NCBI RefSeq assembly: GCF_020524345.1
Contig: NZ_JAIVLH010000004.1
Coordinates: 209,534-273,533, forward strand
From: Metabacillus niabensis
Lineage (GTDB): Bacteria; Bacillota; Bacilli; Bacillales; Bacillaceae
Direction of reading: 5' to 3'
DNA: 64,000 nt
Under the pieces are notes generated by a model. That model saw nothing but the letters and a program-made list of their open reading frames with translations. It was not told where the DNA came from and ran no database searches. Shown here one piece after another: positions 50,385-59,962 of the stretch. Both the position numbers and the translations under genes were made by a program. How positions within the stretch are numbered: the first letter of the stretch is position 1; each line of letters starts with the position of its first letter.

Positions 50385-50515
50385 AGTTTTCGTAAACATT
50401 CAGAAAATGAGATAGAGAGTTATTAAGCATCTGATGCCTGGTTGAATGTGGATTTTCATATCTGCATTCAATCAGAGTGTTTAAATAAATATTAATTAGG
50501 GAGTTATAAGCATTC

Positions 50516-53500
50516 ATGAATGATAAAACAGCTGACATTAAAAAGGTGCTTCAAGTTTCAGATGATAGAGATAAGATTCATTTCTTTTCCTCATTTGAAA
50601 CGATAGAAGAACAGCCGCATTGGGAAAATTCAGTAGAAGTAAAGGTTAATGGCACGAGATTATCTTCAGGTGTATATTCTGATCAAAACGTAGAAATCGG
50701 TATGATGAAAACGGAAGTAGACTCAGGACCTTGTAATAGTTATACAGGTAAAACAAATGTGGGATGGTCAGGTCAAAAAGCACTGAGTTACTCGGGTCAT
50801 CATGTTTCAAGCAACAGAGGTTATTCCTTTAATAAAATTTTTGAAGTGGAAATAGATGTTACTCCTGCTACTACACTCTCTTATTTGATCCATCCGGAGT
50901 TTGCTGATGAAGAAGAGAGAGATTACTCAAGCACGTATGTAAGTCTTGATCTTGCTTTTAGTGATGGAACCTATTTAAGTGATCTTGAAGCAGTCGATCA
51001 GCACGGAAATCGTTTGAGTCCAATTGCCCAAGGTGATTCGAATACGTTATATCCGAATCAATGGAATTATAAACGATCTAAAATCGGTCTTGTAGCAAGC
51101 GGTAAAAAAATTCTGCGCATATTAGTAGCATATGACCAACCAAAAGGGCCAGGTATTTTTAGAGGGAGTATAGATGATATTCGTATCACTGAGAATACAG
51201 GTGAAAAAGTTTCTAAAAGCCCTATCGATTATGTGAGCATTTTAAGAGGCACAAATTCAAATTCTACTTTCTCAAGAGGAAATAATTTTCCAGCTGTATC
51301 CGTACCACATGGATTTAACTTTTGGACGCCTGTTACAGACGCTAGTTCTACAAGCTGGCTATACTCATATCAACAACATAATAACACAGATAATTTACCT
51401 GAATTACAAGCTTTTTCATTAAGTCACCAAACAAGTCCATGGATGGGAGATCGACAAACATTTCAGGTGATGCCTTCTGGATCCAGTAGTCCGAGTGTGA
51501 ATCGAAAACAAAGAGCACTTCCGTTTCAGCATAAAAATGAAGTGGCAAAACCTCATTATTATAAAGTGGTATTTGAAAATGGAATCAAGACCGAATTTAC
51601 TCCTACAAACCGTGCAGCAATGTTTAGGTTTACGTTTGTGGATGATGTATCAAGTCTCATTTTCGACAATGTGAATGATCTTGGAGGGTTAACCATACTA
51701 CCTGAAGAGAACATCATTACAGGCTATTCTGATGTGAAAAGCAACTTATCAGTTGGTGCAACAAGAATGTTTATTTATGCAACTTTTGATAAAAAGATGA
51801 TGACAAGCGGCAAGTTCACCGGCGAAAACAGGGATCATGTTGCAGGTTTTATTTCCTTTAATACAGAGGGATCAGATAAAACCGTTACGATGACTATAGC
51901 TACATCCTTAATTAGTGTTGAACAAGCAAAAAGAAATTTGCATCAGGAGATAAAGCAAGAAGATACATTTGAGATCGTAAAAAACAAAGCGAAACATGCA
52001 TGGGAAGAAAAACTGTCCATTATCGAGGTGGAAGGCGCAAGTGAAGAAGAATTAATAACACTTTATTCAAATCTTTATCGATTGTTTTTGTACCCAAATG
52101 TCGGCTATGAAAATACAGGTACAGTTGATGCTCCGACATTTATGTATGCAAGTCCTTTTTCAAAACCAAAAGGCAAAGATACTCCTGTAAAAACTGGAGC
52201 AAATTTATTAGAAGGAAAACCTTATATCAATAACGGATTTTGGGACACATATCGAACAGCGTGGCCGGCATACGTTTTATTTAATCCAACACATGCTGGA
52301 GAAATGATCGATGGATTTATTCAACAATATAAAGACGGAGGTTGGATATCAAGATGGTCTTCTCCGGGCTATGCTAATTTAATGGTCGGAACAAGTTCAG
52401 ATGTTGCCTTTGCAGATGCCTATTTAAAAGGAGTATCCAACTTTGATGTGACCGCTTTTTATGAATCCGCCATTAAAAACGCAGCTGTCGCAAGTGAAGA
52501 TGAAAGTGTTGGAAGAAAAGGGTTAACAACATCCATTTTTGACCGATTTACTAACAATTCCGTTGAAGAAGGGTTGTCATGGGCGTTGGATGGTTATATC
52601 AATGACTTTGCTATTGCAAATCTCGCAAATGTGTTGGCATTACAAACAGATCCAAAAGATCCAATGCACTCCCAATACTGTACAGATGCCATTTATTATA
52701 AAGAACGAGCTCAAAATTATGTGGAAATGTTTCACCCTGATGTAAAGTTTTTTATGGGGAAAAAACCTTCCGGAGAATGGCGTACTTCTGCTGATTTCTT
52801 CCATTCTGAAGAATGGGGTGGAGATTATACGGAAACAAACGCATGGAATATGGCTTTTCATGTACCACATGATGGTCAAGGGTTAGCAAATCTATATGGT
52901 GGCCGAAAAGAATTAGCAAAAAAGCTGGATGCTTTATTCTCCATTCCTGAAACAGGCTTATACAAAGGGCATTATTCCCAAATTATCCATGAGATGCGTG
53001 AGGCGCGTGATATGAGGATGGGGATGTATGCACATAGTAATCAACCTTCCCATCATATTTTGTATATGTATAATTATGTCGGGCAGCCAGCAAAAGCACA
53101 GGAAAAACTACGGGAAGTATTATCAAGATTGTATATAGGAAGCGAAATCGGCCAAGGGTATCCTGGTGATGAAGATAATGGTGAGATGTCTGCCTGGTAC
53201 TTATTTAGTGCAGCCGGTTTTTATCCATTACAAATGGGCGCACCATATTATACGATCGGAGCACCGTATTTTAAAAAAATGATCATACATCTTGAAAATG
53301 GTCATAAAATAACGATTCTTGCACCTAATGTCAGTCATGAAAATAAATATATTCAAAGCCTTAAAGTAAATGGAATTCCATATGATAAGGTAACAATCGA
53401 TCATGACATACTTACAAATGGAGCAACATTAGAGTTTGAAATGGGAGATTGTCCATCTGATTGGGGATCGGGTATTCATGCTTTACCAGCTTCTTTAACA

Positions 53501-54229
53501 CCAATTTCAACTAACGGAACTTCTATCTCATCAACTCGTTTAAACGATCTAACAGATGGTATGAAAGGGAAAGCCTATCATTCTGATCTTGGTCCTGCAC
53601 TCAATGCCTTTGATAATAACTCGCTTACTCAATTGAAAATAAATCATAATAAAGCCTGGATACAATACGAATTTGAGGATGGAAAGAAGGAAGCTCTACT
53701 ATATACCCTGACATCCGGGCTGGAAGAAAATCAAGACCCTAAAAGCTGGTTGTTACTGGGTTCAAATGATGGGGAAGATTGGGAAGTTCTTGATAGAAAA
53801 GAACATGTTCAGTTTAAATGGAGGAGATACACAAAAGCTTTTACAATCGAAAATCCAGGTGCTTTTTCACACTATCGATTTGAACTCATTGATAATGCCG
53901 GATCAAATGTAACTTCTCTTTCTCAAATTGAATTGCTCGGGTTTGATCATTTAGTAGAAAATAGTAAGTATGTCACATCGTTAGCGGAAAAAATAGAAAA
54001 TAGCGAGATTCAAAACCAAGTAAAACATCATGTTTCACGTTCATATGAATACTTACATCAAAACAAAATAAATCTATCTATTATAGAATTAGAAACCTGT
54101 ATGATGGTAATCAATCAAGTAAATGGTGGAAAAGATTCTGGAGAGAAAGAAGAATTGATCGCCAATATACATGCGCTGATTTTTGTTTTTAAAAAAGTTA
54201 TTCAAATTAAAAACACATACAGGAGATAA
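50516..54229 (+). CDS. GH92 alpha-mannosidase-like enzyme with C-terminal F5/8-type domain
   Basis: A 1237-residue protein. The GH92 core runs from about residue 235 to 985: PHGFNFWTPVTDASSTSWLY, GFWDTYRTAWPAYVLFNP, YKDGGWISRWSSPGY, SEEWGGDYTETNAWNMAF and PGDEDNGEMSAWYLFSAAGFYP (883-902), which carries the catalytic Glu. About 1008-1145 is a discoidin (F5/8 type C) sugar-binding domain. The N-terminal 220 residues form a further beta domain. GH92 enzymes are calcium-dependent exo-alpha-mannosidases. Most are exported; this one has no signal peptide and should act inside the cell on imported oligosaccharide. Confidence 0.85.
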   Translation: MNDKTADIKKVLQVSDDRDKIHFFSSFETIEEQPHWENSVEVKVNGTRLSSGVYSDQNVEIGMMKTEVDSGPCNSYTGKTNVGWSGQKALSYSGHHVSSNRGYSFNKIFEVEIDVTPATTLSYLIHPEFADEEERDYSSTYVSLDLAFSDGTYLSDLEAVDQHGNRLSPIAQGDSNTLYPNQWNYKRSKIGLVASGKKILRILVAYDQPKGPGIFRGSIDDIRITENTGEKVSKSPIDYVSILRGTNSNSTFSRGNNFPAVSVPHGFNFWTPVTDASSTSWLYSYQQHNNTDNLPELQAFSLSHQTSPWMGDRQTFQVMPSGSSSPSVNRKQRALPFQHKNEVAKPHYYKVVFENGIKTEFTPTNRAAMFRFTFVDDVSSLIFDNVNDLGGLTILPEENIITGYSDVKSNLSVGATRMFIYATFDKKMMTSGKFTGENRDHVAGFISFNTEGSDKTVTMTIATSLISVEQAKRNLHQEIKQEDTFEIVKNKAKHAWEEKLSIIEVEGASEEELITLYSNLYRLFLYPNVGYENTGTVDAPTFMYASPFSKPKGKDTPVKTGANLLEGKPYINNGFWDTYRTAWPAYVLFNPTHAGEMIDGFIQQYKDGGWISRWSSPGYANLMVGTSSDVAFADAYLKGVSNFDVTAFYESAIKNAAVASEDESVGRKGLTTSIFDRFTNNSVEEGLSWALDGYINDFAIANLANVLALQTDPKDPMHSQYCTDAIYYKERAQNYVEMFHPDVKFFMGKKPSGEWRTSADFFHSEEWGGDYTETNAWNMAFHVPHDGQGLANLYGGRKELAKKLDALFSIPETGLYKGHYSQIIHEMREARDMRMGMYAHSNQPSHHILYMYNYVGQPAKAQEKLREVLSRLYIGSEIGQGYPGDEDNGEMSAWYLFSAAGFYPLQMGAPYYTIGAPYFKKMIIHLENGHKITILAPNVSHENKYIQSLKVNGIPYDKVTIDHDILTNGATLEFEMGDCPSDWGSGIHALPASLTPISTNGTSISSTRLNDLTDGMKGKAYHSDLGPALNAFDNNSLTQLKINHNKAWIQYEFEDGKKEALLYTLTSGLEENQDPKSWLLLGSNDGEDWEVLDRKEHVQFKWRRYTKAFTIENPGAFSHYRFELIDNAGSNVTSLSQIELLGFDHLVENSKYVTSLAEKIENSEIQNQVKHHVSRSYEYLHQNKINLSIIELETCMMVINQVNGGKDSGEKEELIANIHALIFVFKKVIQIKNTYRR

Positions 54230-54260
54230 ATAAAAGTACTTAAGTTCATACATGAAAAAG

Positions 54261-54291
54261 AGTCTGGTTCACTAAATGATCCAGACTTTAT
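54261..54291 (+). terminator. Terminator of the glycan locus, related to that at 39503
   Basis: AGTCTGGTTCA pairs with TGATCCAGACT (one mismatch) and TTTATTT follows. The sequence is clearly similar to 39503-39540. Confidence 0.8.
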
Positions 54292-54499
54292 TTATGTTTT
54301 ATAGTTAAATAATTGTAGTCTTTAACAGTGGCTTTGCCAGATAAATTATTTTTATCACTAAACTTGTCCGTTAAGATGAATTTTATAAAGCATAAAAAAA
54401 CACAATTTTTTCTAAATATTCTCTACTTATCTTACTAGATTCTTTATTTCATCCAAAGAAATTTATAGTTTATTCTAAATATTTTCCATTTTTATTCAA

Positions 54500-54517
54500 A
54501 TGTAAACGCTTTATAAT
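54500..54517 (+). promoter_or_regulatory. Promoter -10 with overlapping cre-like site before the GH43 gene
   Basis: ATGTAAACGCTTTATA (54500-54515) fits the cre consensus at 14 of 16 positions and overlaps TATAAT (54512-54517). Binding of CcpA here would block transcription. The rest of 54292-54620 is AT-rich without a gene. Confidence 0.5.
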
Positions 54518-54622
54518 TCTAAAGTGTTCAAGTCTTTTCAAGAGAAATTAAGTAAATAATTGTTCTTCTAAACAAGGCAAGTCAGCAATCAACTGCTTTT
54601 ACAATATGCTGACTTTTAGGAG

Positions 54623-54733
54623 GTGTTCCCAAAGATAAAAGGTAGATTGTTAAATGAGTATATAAGGGACTCAGGAGTTGACAGCGGTTTGAAATACAAC
54701 CGCAGCTATATGGATAAGGTTTTTAAATATTAA
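54623..54733 (+). CDS. Possible 36-residue leader ORF before the GH43 gene
   Basis: A frame from GTG 54623 reads MFPKIKGRLLNEYIRDSGVD then SGLKYNRSYMDKVFKY and TAA, ending 15 bases before the GH43 start. AGGAGG touches the GTG, which is too close for good initiation; a TTG at 54647 is the alternative. Codon choice is even and G/C content is above that of the gap. It may be a leader peptide or the tail of a lost gene. Function unknown. Confidence 0.25.
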   Translation: MFPKIKGRLLNEYIRDSGVDSGLKYNRSYMDKVFKY

Positions 54734-54748
54734 TGAAGGAGATGTATA

Positions 54749-56767
54749 ATGGTGTATAAAAAATTGTTAGCCCTTACTGCGGCTTCTTCCATGCTATTAA
54801 ACGTTGTGCCAAGTAATGGGTCGATTGCATCGGCGCAGCAAAATGAAAGTCATGTTGAAAATAAGCTGGCAAGTACAAATTCAGCGGAACAAATCATGAA
54901 TGCTGTGTTGGATGATGTTCCTGAAGTCATTGGGGCACCAAATATAGAACTAGAAGTTCAAGTGAAATTAGATGAACTGGCAAAAGGAAAATACACATCA
55001 TTACATGCATCTTTTCATATTCCTGATAGTCTAACTGTTACTGGGGTAGAGTTCAATTCGAAGAACATTATGGGGGGAGCCAGTTCTTATACGTATTCAA
55101 AGGACAATTTAAATCTTCAAGTTAAGGGTGGGAATGTGAGTTTTGCGCATAAAGGGTCAGATTTATTCGCAACAATCAAATTAAAAGTAAAAGATTTTGT
55201 GACATCCGACCGGACCGATGTTATCCGAACCAATTCTATTACAGCCGAAAGTAGAAATGGCAAGGATATTGTCTATTCCGTAGATGAAGCAGTGGCCAAC
55301 ATTGGGTTGAAACAATTGGATACAGATGCGATTGCAAAAATTCCTGGTTATGCCAATTCGCTGATGAGCCATAAATTTGGTGCTGATCCACATGCGATGG
55401 TCTATGATGGTCGAGTTTATATTTATATGACCAACGATGAATTCGAATATGATGCAAACTTAAATCTCATAGATAATACTTATAGCAAAATCAACACGGT
55501 TAATGTCATCTCTTCTGATGATATGATTAACTGGACGGACCACGGTGCGATTCCAGTTGCAGGTCCTAATGGTGCGGCAAAGTGGGCAACCCAATCATGG
55601 GCAGTATCCACTGAACATAAAGAGATTGATGGAAAAGATAAATTCTTCCTCTACTTTTCAAATAACGCATCAGGCATTGGTGTTCTTACATCCGATAGCC
55701 CAATTGGACCTTGGACAGATCCGCTGGGCAAACCGTTAATCGGCCGGAATGATCCTGCAGCTCAAGGTGTTGCCTGGCTATTTGATCCGGCTGGCTTTGT
55801 CGATGACGATGGTCAAGCTTATTTGTACTATGGTGGAGGAGTACCAGGCAATCCGCCTACACAGGAGCAAGCCGAACACCCCGCAACTGCAAGAGTCATT
55901 AAACTTAGTGATGACATGATTCATACCGTAGGGGAACCACAAGTCATTGATGCCCCATTCTTGTTCGAAGCATCAGGTATGCACAAGAAAAATGGTCAAT
56001 ACTATTACTCTTATAGTACGAACTTCTCTGGTGTGCGACAGGAAGATGATCCGGGAACAGGTGAAATTGCGTATATGACAAGTGATTCTCCAATGGGACC
56101 GTGGACGTATGAGGGTACAGCACTTAGGAATCCATGGGTTTTCTTCGGTGTCGGAGGAAATAACCATCAAGATTTCTTTGAGTTCAAGGGTCAAACGTAT
56201 ATCACATACCATGCCCAAACAGTAGCTAAAGCCATGAACAAAGCGAAAGGTTATCGTTCTCCTCATATTAATAAGGTCGAATATGATGAGAATGGCAAGA
56301 TGAAAGATGTCAAAGCAGATATGAAAGGTGTATCCCAGGTGGCCAACCTTGACCCGTATAAGCGGAACGAGGGTGAAACAATCGGCTGGAATGCAGGTAT
56401 TAAAACTGAGAAATCCCAAGCACCTGGCAGTATGGTTGAAAGCATTAACCTTAATGTAACAGATATCCATAATGGAGATTGGGTTGCAGTCTCCCAAGCG
56501 GATTTCGGTAAAAATGGTGCTGCCTCTTTTGAAGCAAATATTGCCTCAACTGTCGGCGGTGAAATTGAAATTCGCGTAGACAGCCCAGTTGGTGAGGTGA
56601 TCGGAACGCTCGACGTTAACCCGACTGGTGGAGACCAGGAATGGCAATTGATGGAGACAAATGTCAAACATGTTAGCGGCACACGCAATATCTTCTTCAT
56701 CTTTAAAGGAGAAGGGGAGACCAACTTATTGAATATGGATTATTGGAAATTTATGGAGAAAGAATAA
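54749..56767 (+). CDS. Secreted GH43 enzyme with cohesin-like and CBM6-like domains
   Basis: A 672-residue protein. A signal peptide ends near SIASA-QQ. Residues about 60-185 resemble a cohesin-type beta-sandwich. The GH43 five-bladed propeller (about 200-530) has GADPHAM (general-base Asp near 212), LFDPAGFVDDDGQAYLYYGG (second Asp near 347) and FEASGMHKKNGQYY (acid Glu near 405). About 545-672 is a CBM6-like carbohydrate-binding domain. This layout is common in arabinoxylan-acting enzymes of Paenibacillus and Bacillus. AAGGAG precedes the ATG. It has its own cre-controlled promoter, apart from the mannoside genes. Confidence 0.83.
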   Translation: MVYKKLLALTAASSMLLNVVPSNGSIASAQQNESHVENKLASTNSAEQIMNAVLDDVPEVIGAPNIELEVQVKLDELAKGKYTSLHASFHIPDSLTVTGVEFNSKNIMGGASSYTYSKDNLNLQVKGGNVSFAHKGSDLFATIKLKVKDFVTSDRTDVIRTNSITAESRNGKDIVYSVDEAVANIGLKQLDTDAIAKIPGYANSLMSHKFGADPHAMVYDGRVYIYMTNDEFEYDANLNLIDNTYSKINTVNVISSDDMINWTDHGAIPVAGPNGAAKWATQSWAVSTEHKEIDGKDKFFLYFSNNASGIGVLTSDSPIGPWTDPLGKPLIGRNDPAAQGVAWLFDPAGFVDDDGQAYLYYGGGVPGNPPTQEQAEHPATARVIKLSDDMIHTVGEPQVIDAPFLFEASGMHKKNGQYYYSYSTNFSGVRQEDDPGTGEIAYMTSDSPMGPWTYEGTALRNPWVFFGVGGNNHQDFFEFKGQTYITYHAQTVAKAMNKAKGYRSPHINKVEYDENGKMKDVKADMKGVSQVANLDPYKRNEGETIGWNAGIKTEKSQAPGSMVESINLNVTDIHNGDWVAVSQADFGKNGAASFEANIASTVGGEIEIRVDSPVGEVIGTLDVNPTGGDQEWQLMETNVKHVSGTRNIFFIFKGEGETNLLNMDYWKFMEKE

Positions 56768-56780
56768 TCCTAAAAAATAC

Positions 56781-56815
56781 ACGGGCTTCCGATTTTAGTT
56801 GGAGGCCCGTTCTTC
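56781..56815 (+). terminator. Intrinsic terminator after the GH43 gene
   Basis: ACGGGCTTCC pairs with GGAGGCCCGT (one wobble pair), followed by a short T-rich tail. It lies between convergent genes. Confidence 0.75.
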
Positions 56816-56875
56816 ACCTTCATATGGAGTTAATTTTCATTTTTCATCAATAAAAGTGTGGGAAGTCGTTTTTTT

Positions 56876-58039
56876 TCAAATCGAACTATAAATAACCGAG
56901 CGAAGCCGTGGATGATGGTAAGCCTCAAAGTTAGGGAGCATTTGCTGCATATACACAGCAGAAAGCTTTTCTTTTGGATCGATCATGACCCACGTGCCAG
57001 CTAAACCACACCATCCGAATTCTCCGATTGAACTGTTACTGCCAGCTAACGCCGGATCGATCATGACTCTAACACCCAATCCATACCCATAGCCCTTCAG
57101 ATAGTCCCAATTATAGGATGGTAACACTTCTGGCTGTAGATGATTGGTGGACATTAGTTCAATCGTCTTCCTACTTAAAATCTTGACATTGTTAAGCTCA
57201 CCTCCGTTTGCCAACATATGGGCAAATCGACTATAGTCGCCTAACGTAGACAGCAAACCACCGCCACCGCTTTCAAACTTGGCTTCTGGCTGATAATTCC
57301 CATCCATTAAAGAATTTATTGTTAGCTCCCCATTTTCATTACGATTATAAAGGCTGCTAAGACGTTCTTTTTTCTCCTCGGGAACCTTGAAAAATGTATC
57401 CTTCATTTCCAGGGGATCAAAAATTTCATCTTTTAAAAACGTTCCAAATGATTTACCGGATAATACTTCAATTAGTGCTCCCAATACGTCATGACTATAA
57501 CCATAGTGCCATTTTGTTCCCGGTTCAAAGGATAGTGGAATATCGCTTAGTATTTTGGAGAGGGTTCTTACATCTAAATTCTCAGACCCCTTGTCGTTGT
57601 TATAGTTATTAAGTGCTAATGTAACCTGACGTTCGGTTTCATTTCCTTCCCCTCCATAGGTTAAACCAGAGGTCATCATGAAAAGATCTTTAATCCTGAT
57701 TGATTTTGAAGAGGGAATGATAGCCAACTCTCCGTTCTGATTTCTATGGTAAACTTTTAGTTCTTTGAATTCAGGAAGATACTCTTCAAGAGGATCGTTC
57801 AGCAAAAACATCCCCCGTTCATATAAAATAAGGGCAGCCACACATGTGACCACTTTGGTGTTTGAATAAATTCTATAAATCGTATCTGGTAAAATTGGTT
57901 TTTTCATTTCAAGGTCAGCATAGCCAATATAATCTTCAAATACTGTTTGCCCTTGATAGGTAACGGAACAGGCACATCCGGCAGGACCTTTTTCGACAAA
58001 GCTTTTTAATAATGGATGTAGTTTTTCAAAAGATTTCAA
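56876..58039 (-). CDS. Serine hydrolase of the beta-lactamase/class C family
   Basis: A 387-residue protein with the penicillin-binding-type fold. YRIYSNTKVVTCVAALIL carries the S-x-x-K nucleophile and lysine, WHYGYSHDVLGALIEVLSGKSF contains the Tyr motif, and GWCGLAGTWVMIDP stands where KTG or HxG would be, so the third motif is degenerate. Such proteins are mostly esterases or D-amino peptidases, not true beta-lactamases. There is no signal peptide. The start is TTG 58039 because GGGAGGGG stands just upstream; the open frame to 58102 would include that site. Confidence 0.78.
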   Translation of the reverse strand: MKSFEKLHPLLKSFVEKGPAGCACSVTYQGQTVFEDYIGYADLEMKKPILPDTIYRIYSNTKVVTCVAALILYERGMFLLNDPLEEYLPEFKELKVYHRNQNGELAIIPSSKSIRIKDLFMMTSGLTYGGEGNETERQVTLALNNYNNDKGSENLDVRTLSKILSDIPLSFEPGTKWHYGYSHDVLGALIEVLSGKSFGTFLKDEIFDPLEMKDTFFKVPEEKKERLSSLYNRNENGELTINSLMDGNYQPEAKFESGGGGLLSTLGDYSRFAHMLANGGELNNVKILSRKTIELMSTNHLQPEVLPSYNWDYLKGYGYGLGVRVMIDPALAGSNSSIGEFGWCGLAGTWVMIDPKEKLSAVYMQQMLPNFEAYHHPRLRSVIYSSI

Positions 58040-58276
58040 ATAGATTCCCCTCCCAATGAAGCGTCGATTTATTAAAAATTGATGATACTTCCATTTAACC
58101 ATTAATTGCTAATTGTCACAAGATTCTATTTATTCTATGTTTTGTGCATTCCCAGCAAGCGAGTGCTTTAGATTTCAGTCCTTAATCTAAAAAACGTTAT
58201 TTAAAAAACCTTATAAGAAGGATAAACGTTAGATAAAACGAATATATTTTTTAGGCAATGAAAGGAATGGAGGGAA

Positions 58277-59329
58277 ATGATGAAGGTTCTTATATTAGGA
58301 GGAACTCGTTTTTTAGGAAAAGCATTGGTAGAAGAAGGATTAAAAAGAGGGCATGAAATCACTCTATTTAATCGCGGGAACAATAAAGAGGTGTTTTCCG
58401 AAGTGGAGCAGCTCATCGGTGATAGAGACGGAGATGTATCACAACTCGAAAACAGGAAATGGGATGTCGTTATGGATACATGTGGATTCGCTCCCCACCA
58501 AATGAAAAAGATTGCAGCGGTGCTAGGGAAAACAATTGACCATTATACATATATTTCTAGCATCTCTGTTTATAAAGATTGGGTTCCGTCTAATATATCG
58601 GAGGACTATCATTTACAGTCCATCCCACATGATCGATTGAAAGATATATTGAAAGACGTTGAGGAAGGGAGAATGTCTCCTTATGAGCATTACGGAGCGT
58701 TAAAAGTACTGTGTGAAGCAGAGGCAGAGAAATACTGGCCGGGGCGTGTGTTGCATATCAGAGCAGGGCAGCTTGTCGGACCGTTTGACTATACGGATAG
58801 GCTTCCGTACTGGGTTCAGCGAGTGGCAGAAGGTGGAAAGATCGTGGTACCGGGAAGACCGGAACGTCCAATTCAACTGCTCGACGTAAGAGATATTGCC
58901 ACATGGGTGTTCGATATGGTGCAAAAAAAGAAAGCTGGAACGTTTAATGTGACTGGCCCTGATTATGAATTGTCGATGGAAGAGCTTTTAAACACGTGTA
59001 AAGCGGTGGCAAACAGAGATGCTGAATTTGTCTGGGTAGATGAACAATTTGCATCTGATCACAAAGTACAACCGTGGTCGGAAATGCCGTTATGGATCCC
59101 AGAACATTTCCCGTTAGAAGGAGAAACTGAACCGTGGAAAATGAGTATTAGCATAAAAAAAGCTTTAGACGCCGGGCTATCCTTCCGTTCCCTTGAAGAA
59201 ACCATACGTGATGTGTATCAATGGGAAAGAGAGAGACAAGATTCAAAACGAAAAACAGGGATATCGCGTGAAAAAGAGCGACAGTTGCTAGATGCCTGTT
59301 TCCAAAAGGAGAAAAGCGAGACATTTTGA
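58277..59329 (+). CDS. NAD-dependent epimerase/dehydratase-like protein
   Basis: A 350-residue short-chain-dehydrogenase-type protein. MKVLILGGTRFLGKALVEEGLKRGHEITLFNRG is the nucleotide-binding Rossmann motif, and HYTYISSISVYKDW plus YGALKVLCE give the Ser/Tyr/Lys catalytic set (Y-x3-K). VRDIATWVFDMVQ and GTFNVTGPD complete the extended-SDR pattern, close to the isoflavone-reductase/CSP41-like branch. The substrate is unknown. Start is ATG 58277 or 58280 after GGAGGG. The C-terminal 30 residues are highly charged. Confidence 0.8.
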   Translation: MMKVLILGGTRFLGKALVEEGLKRGHEITLFNRGNNKEVFSEVEQLIGDRDGDVSQLENRKWDVVMDTCGFAPHQMKKIAAVLGKTIDHYTYISSISVYKDWVPSNISEDYHLQSIPHDRLKDILKDVEEGRMSPYEHYGALKVLCEAEAEKYWPGRVLHIRAGQLVGPFDYTDRLPYWVQRVAEGGKIVVPGRPERPIQLLDVRDIATWVFDMVQKKKAGTFNVTGPDYELSMEELLNTCKAVANRDAEFVWVDEQFASDHKVQPWSEMPLWIPEHFPLEGETEPWKMSISIKKALDAGLSFRSLEETIRDVYQWERERQDSKRKTGISREKERQLLDACFQKEKSETF

Positions 59330-59345
59330 TTGAGGATGTTTTTGT

Positions 59346-59380
59346 GCAGAAAGGTAGGATATCTTTACCTTTCTGCTTAT
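59346..59380 (+). terminator. Hairpin terminator between convergent genes
   Basis: A GCAGAAAGGTA/TACCTTTCTGC perfect stem lies between the epimerase and hxlB ends. The T-tract is weak on the plus strand. Confidence 0.65.
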
Positions 59381-59392
59381 AAAAACATTCTG

Positions 59393-59950
59393 CTATTCGA
59401 GATTAGCATGTTTACTAAACATAGACGAAGAAGTTAATCCTTCTAGTTCCATATATCTTAATATTAAACTATCGAAAAACAGTAACAAAGTTTGTTCAAA
59501 AAGGGATGCCATTGGTTGAATGGTTTGATACTCGCTCGTTTCCTGGTCTTTAGGTGAACCGGGCATTTTGACAACAATATCCGCTAGTTTTCCAATAGTG
59601 GATTCAGGATTGATAGTAACAACAGAAACTTTAGCTCCATAACCTATTGCTTTCTCAGCCATCGACACTAAGCTTTTTGTTTCTCCTGATCCAGATGCAA
59701 TAATAAGTAAATCATTTTCTGCAATATTAGCGGTAACTGTTTCGCCGACAACATATGAATCGATCCCCATATGCATCATTCTCATGGCAAATGATTTCCC
59801 CATAAAACCTGAACGGCCAGCACCGGCAACAAACACTTTATTTGCGGATCTAATGGCTTGAACTAAACTCTCGGCATCAGCATCCGTGATATATTGAACA
59901 GAATGGTTTAATTCTTCCACTACTTTTGAGAGATAATAAGACGTCTCCAT
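59393..59950 (-). CDS. hxlB: 6-phospho-3-hexuloisomerase
   Basis: A 185-residue SIS-fold isomerase that turns 3-hexulose 6-phosphate into fructose 6-phosphate, the second step of the ribulose monophosphate route for formaldehyde. VFVAGAGRSGFMGKSFAMRMMHMG is the sugar-phosphate-binding loop, LLIIASGSGETKSLV the SIS GSGxT motif, and YQTIQPMASLFEQTLLLFFDSLI the C-terminal helix with the conserved Glu. It starts 12 bases after hxlA. Length and residues are normal for the family. Confidence 0.92.
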   Translation of the reverse strand: METSYYLSKVVEELNHSVQYITDADAESLVQAIRSANKVFVAGAGRSGFMGKSFAMRMMHMGIDSYVVGETVTANIAENDLLIIASGSGETKSLVSMAEKAIGYGAKVSVVTINPESTIGKLADIVVKMPGSPKDQETSEYQTIQPMASLFEQTLLLFFDSLILRYMELEGLTSSSMFSKHANLE

Positions 59951-59962
59951 ATTCTGACCCGA

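Noticed and set aside
55973..56497. A 174-residue minus-strand frame inside the GH43 gene
   Set aside because: Antisense to a clear GH43 and CBM coding region and without start signals.
56876..58039. Annotating the serine hydrolase as an antibiotic-resistance beta-lactamase
   Set aside because: No signal peptide, and the third active-site motif is degenerate; such proteins are usually esterases or peptidases.
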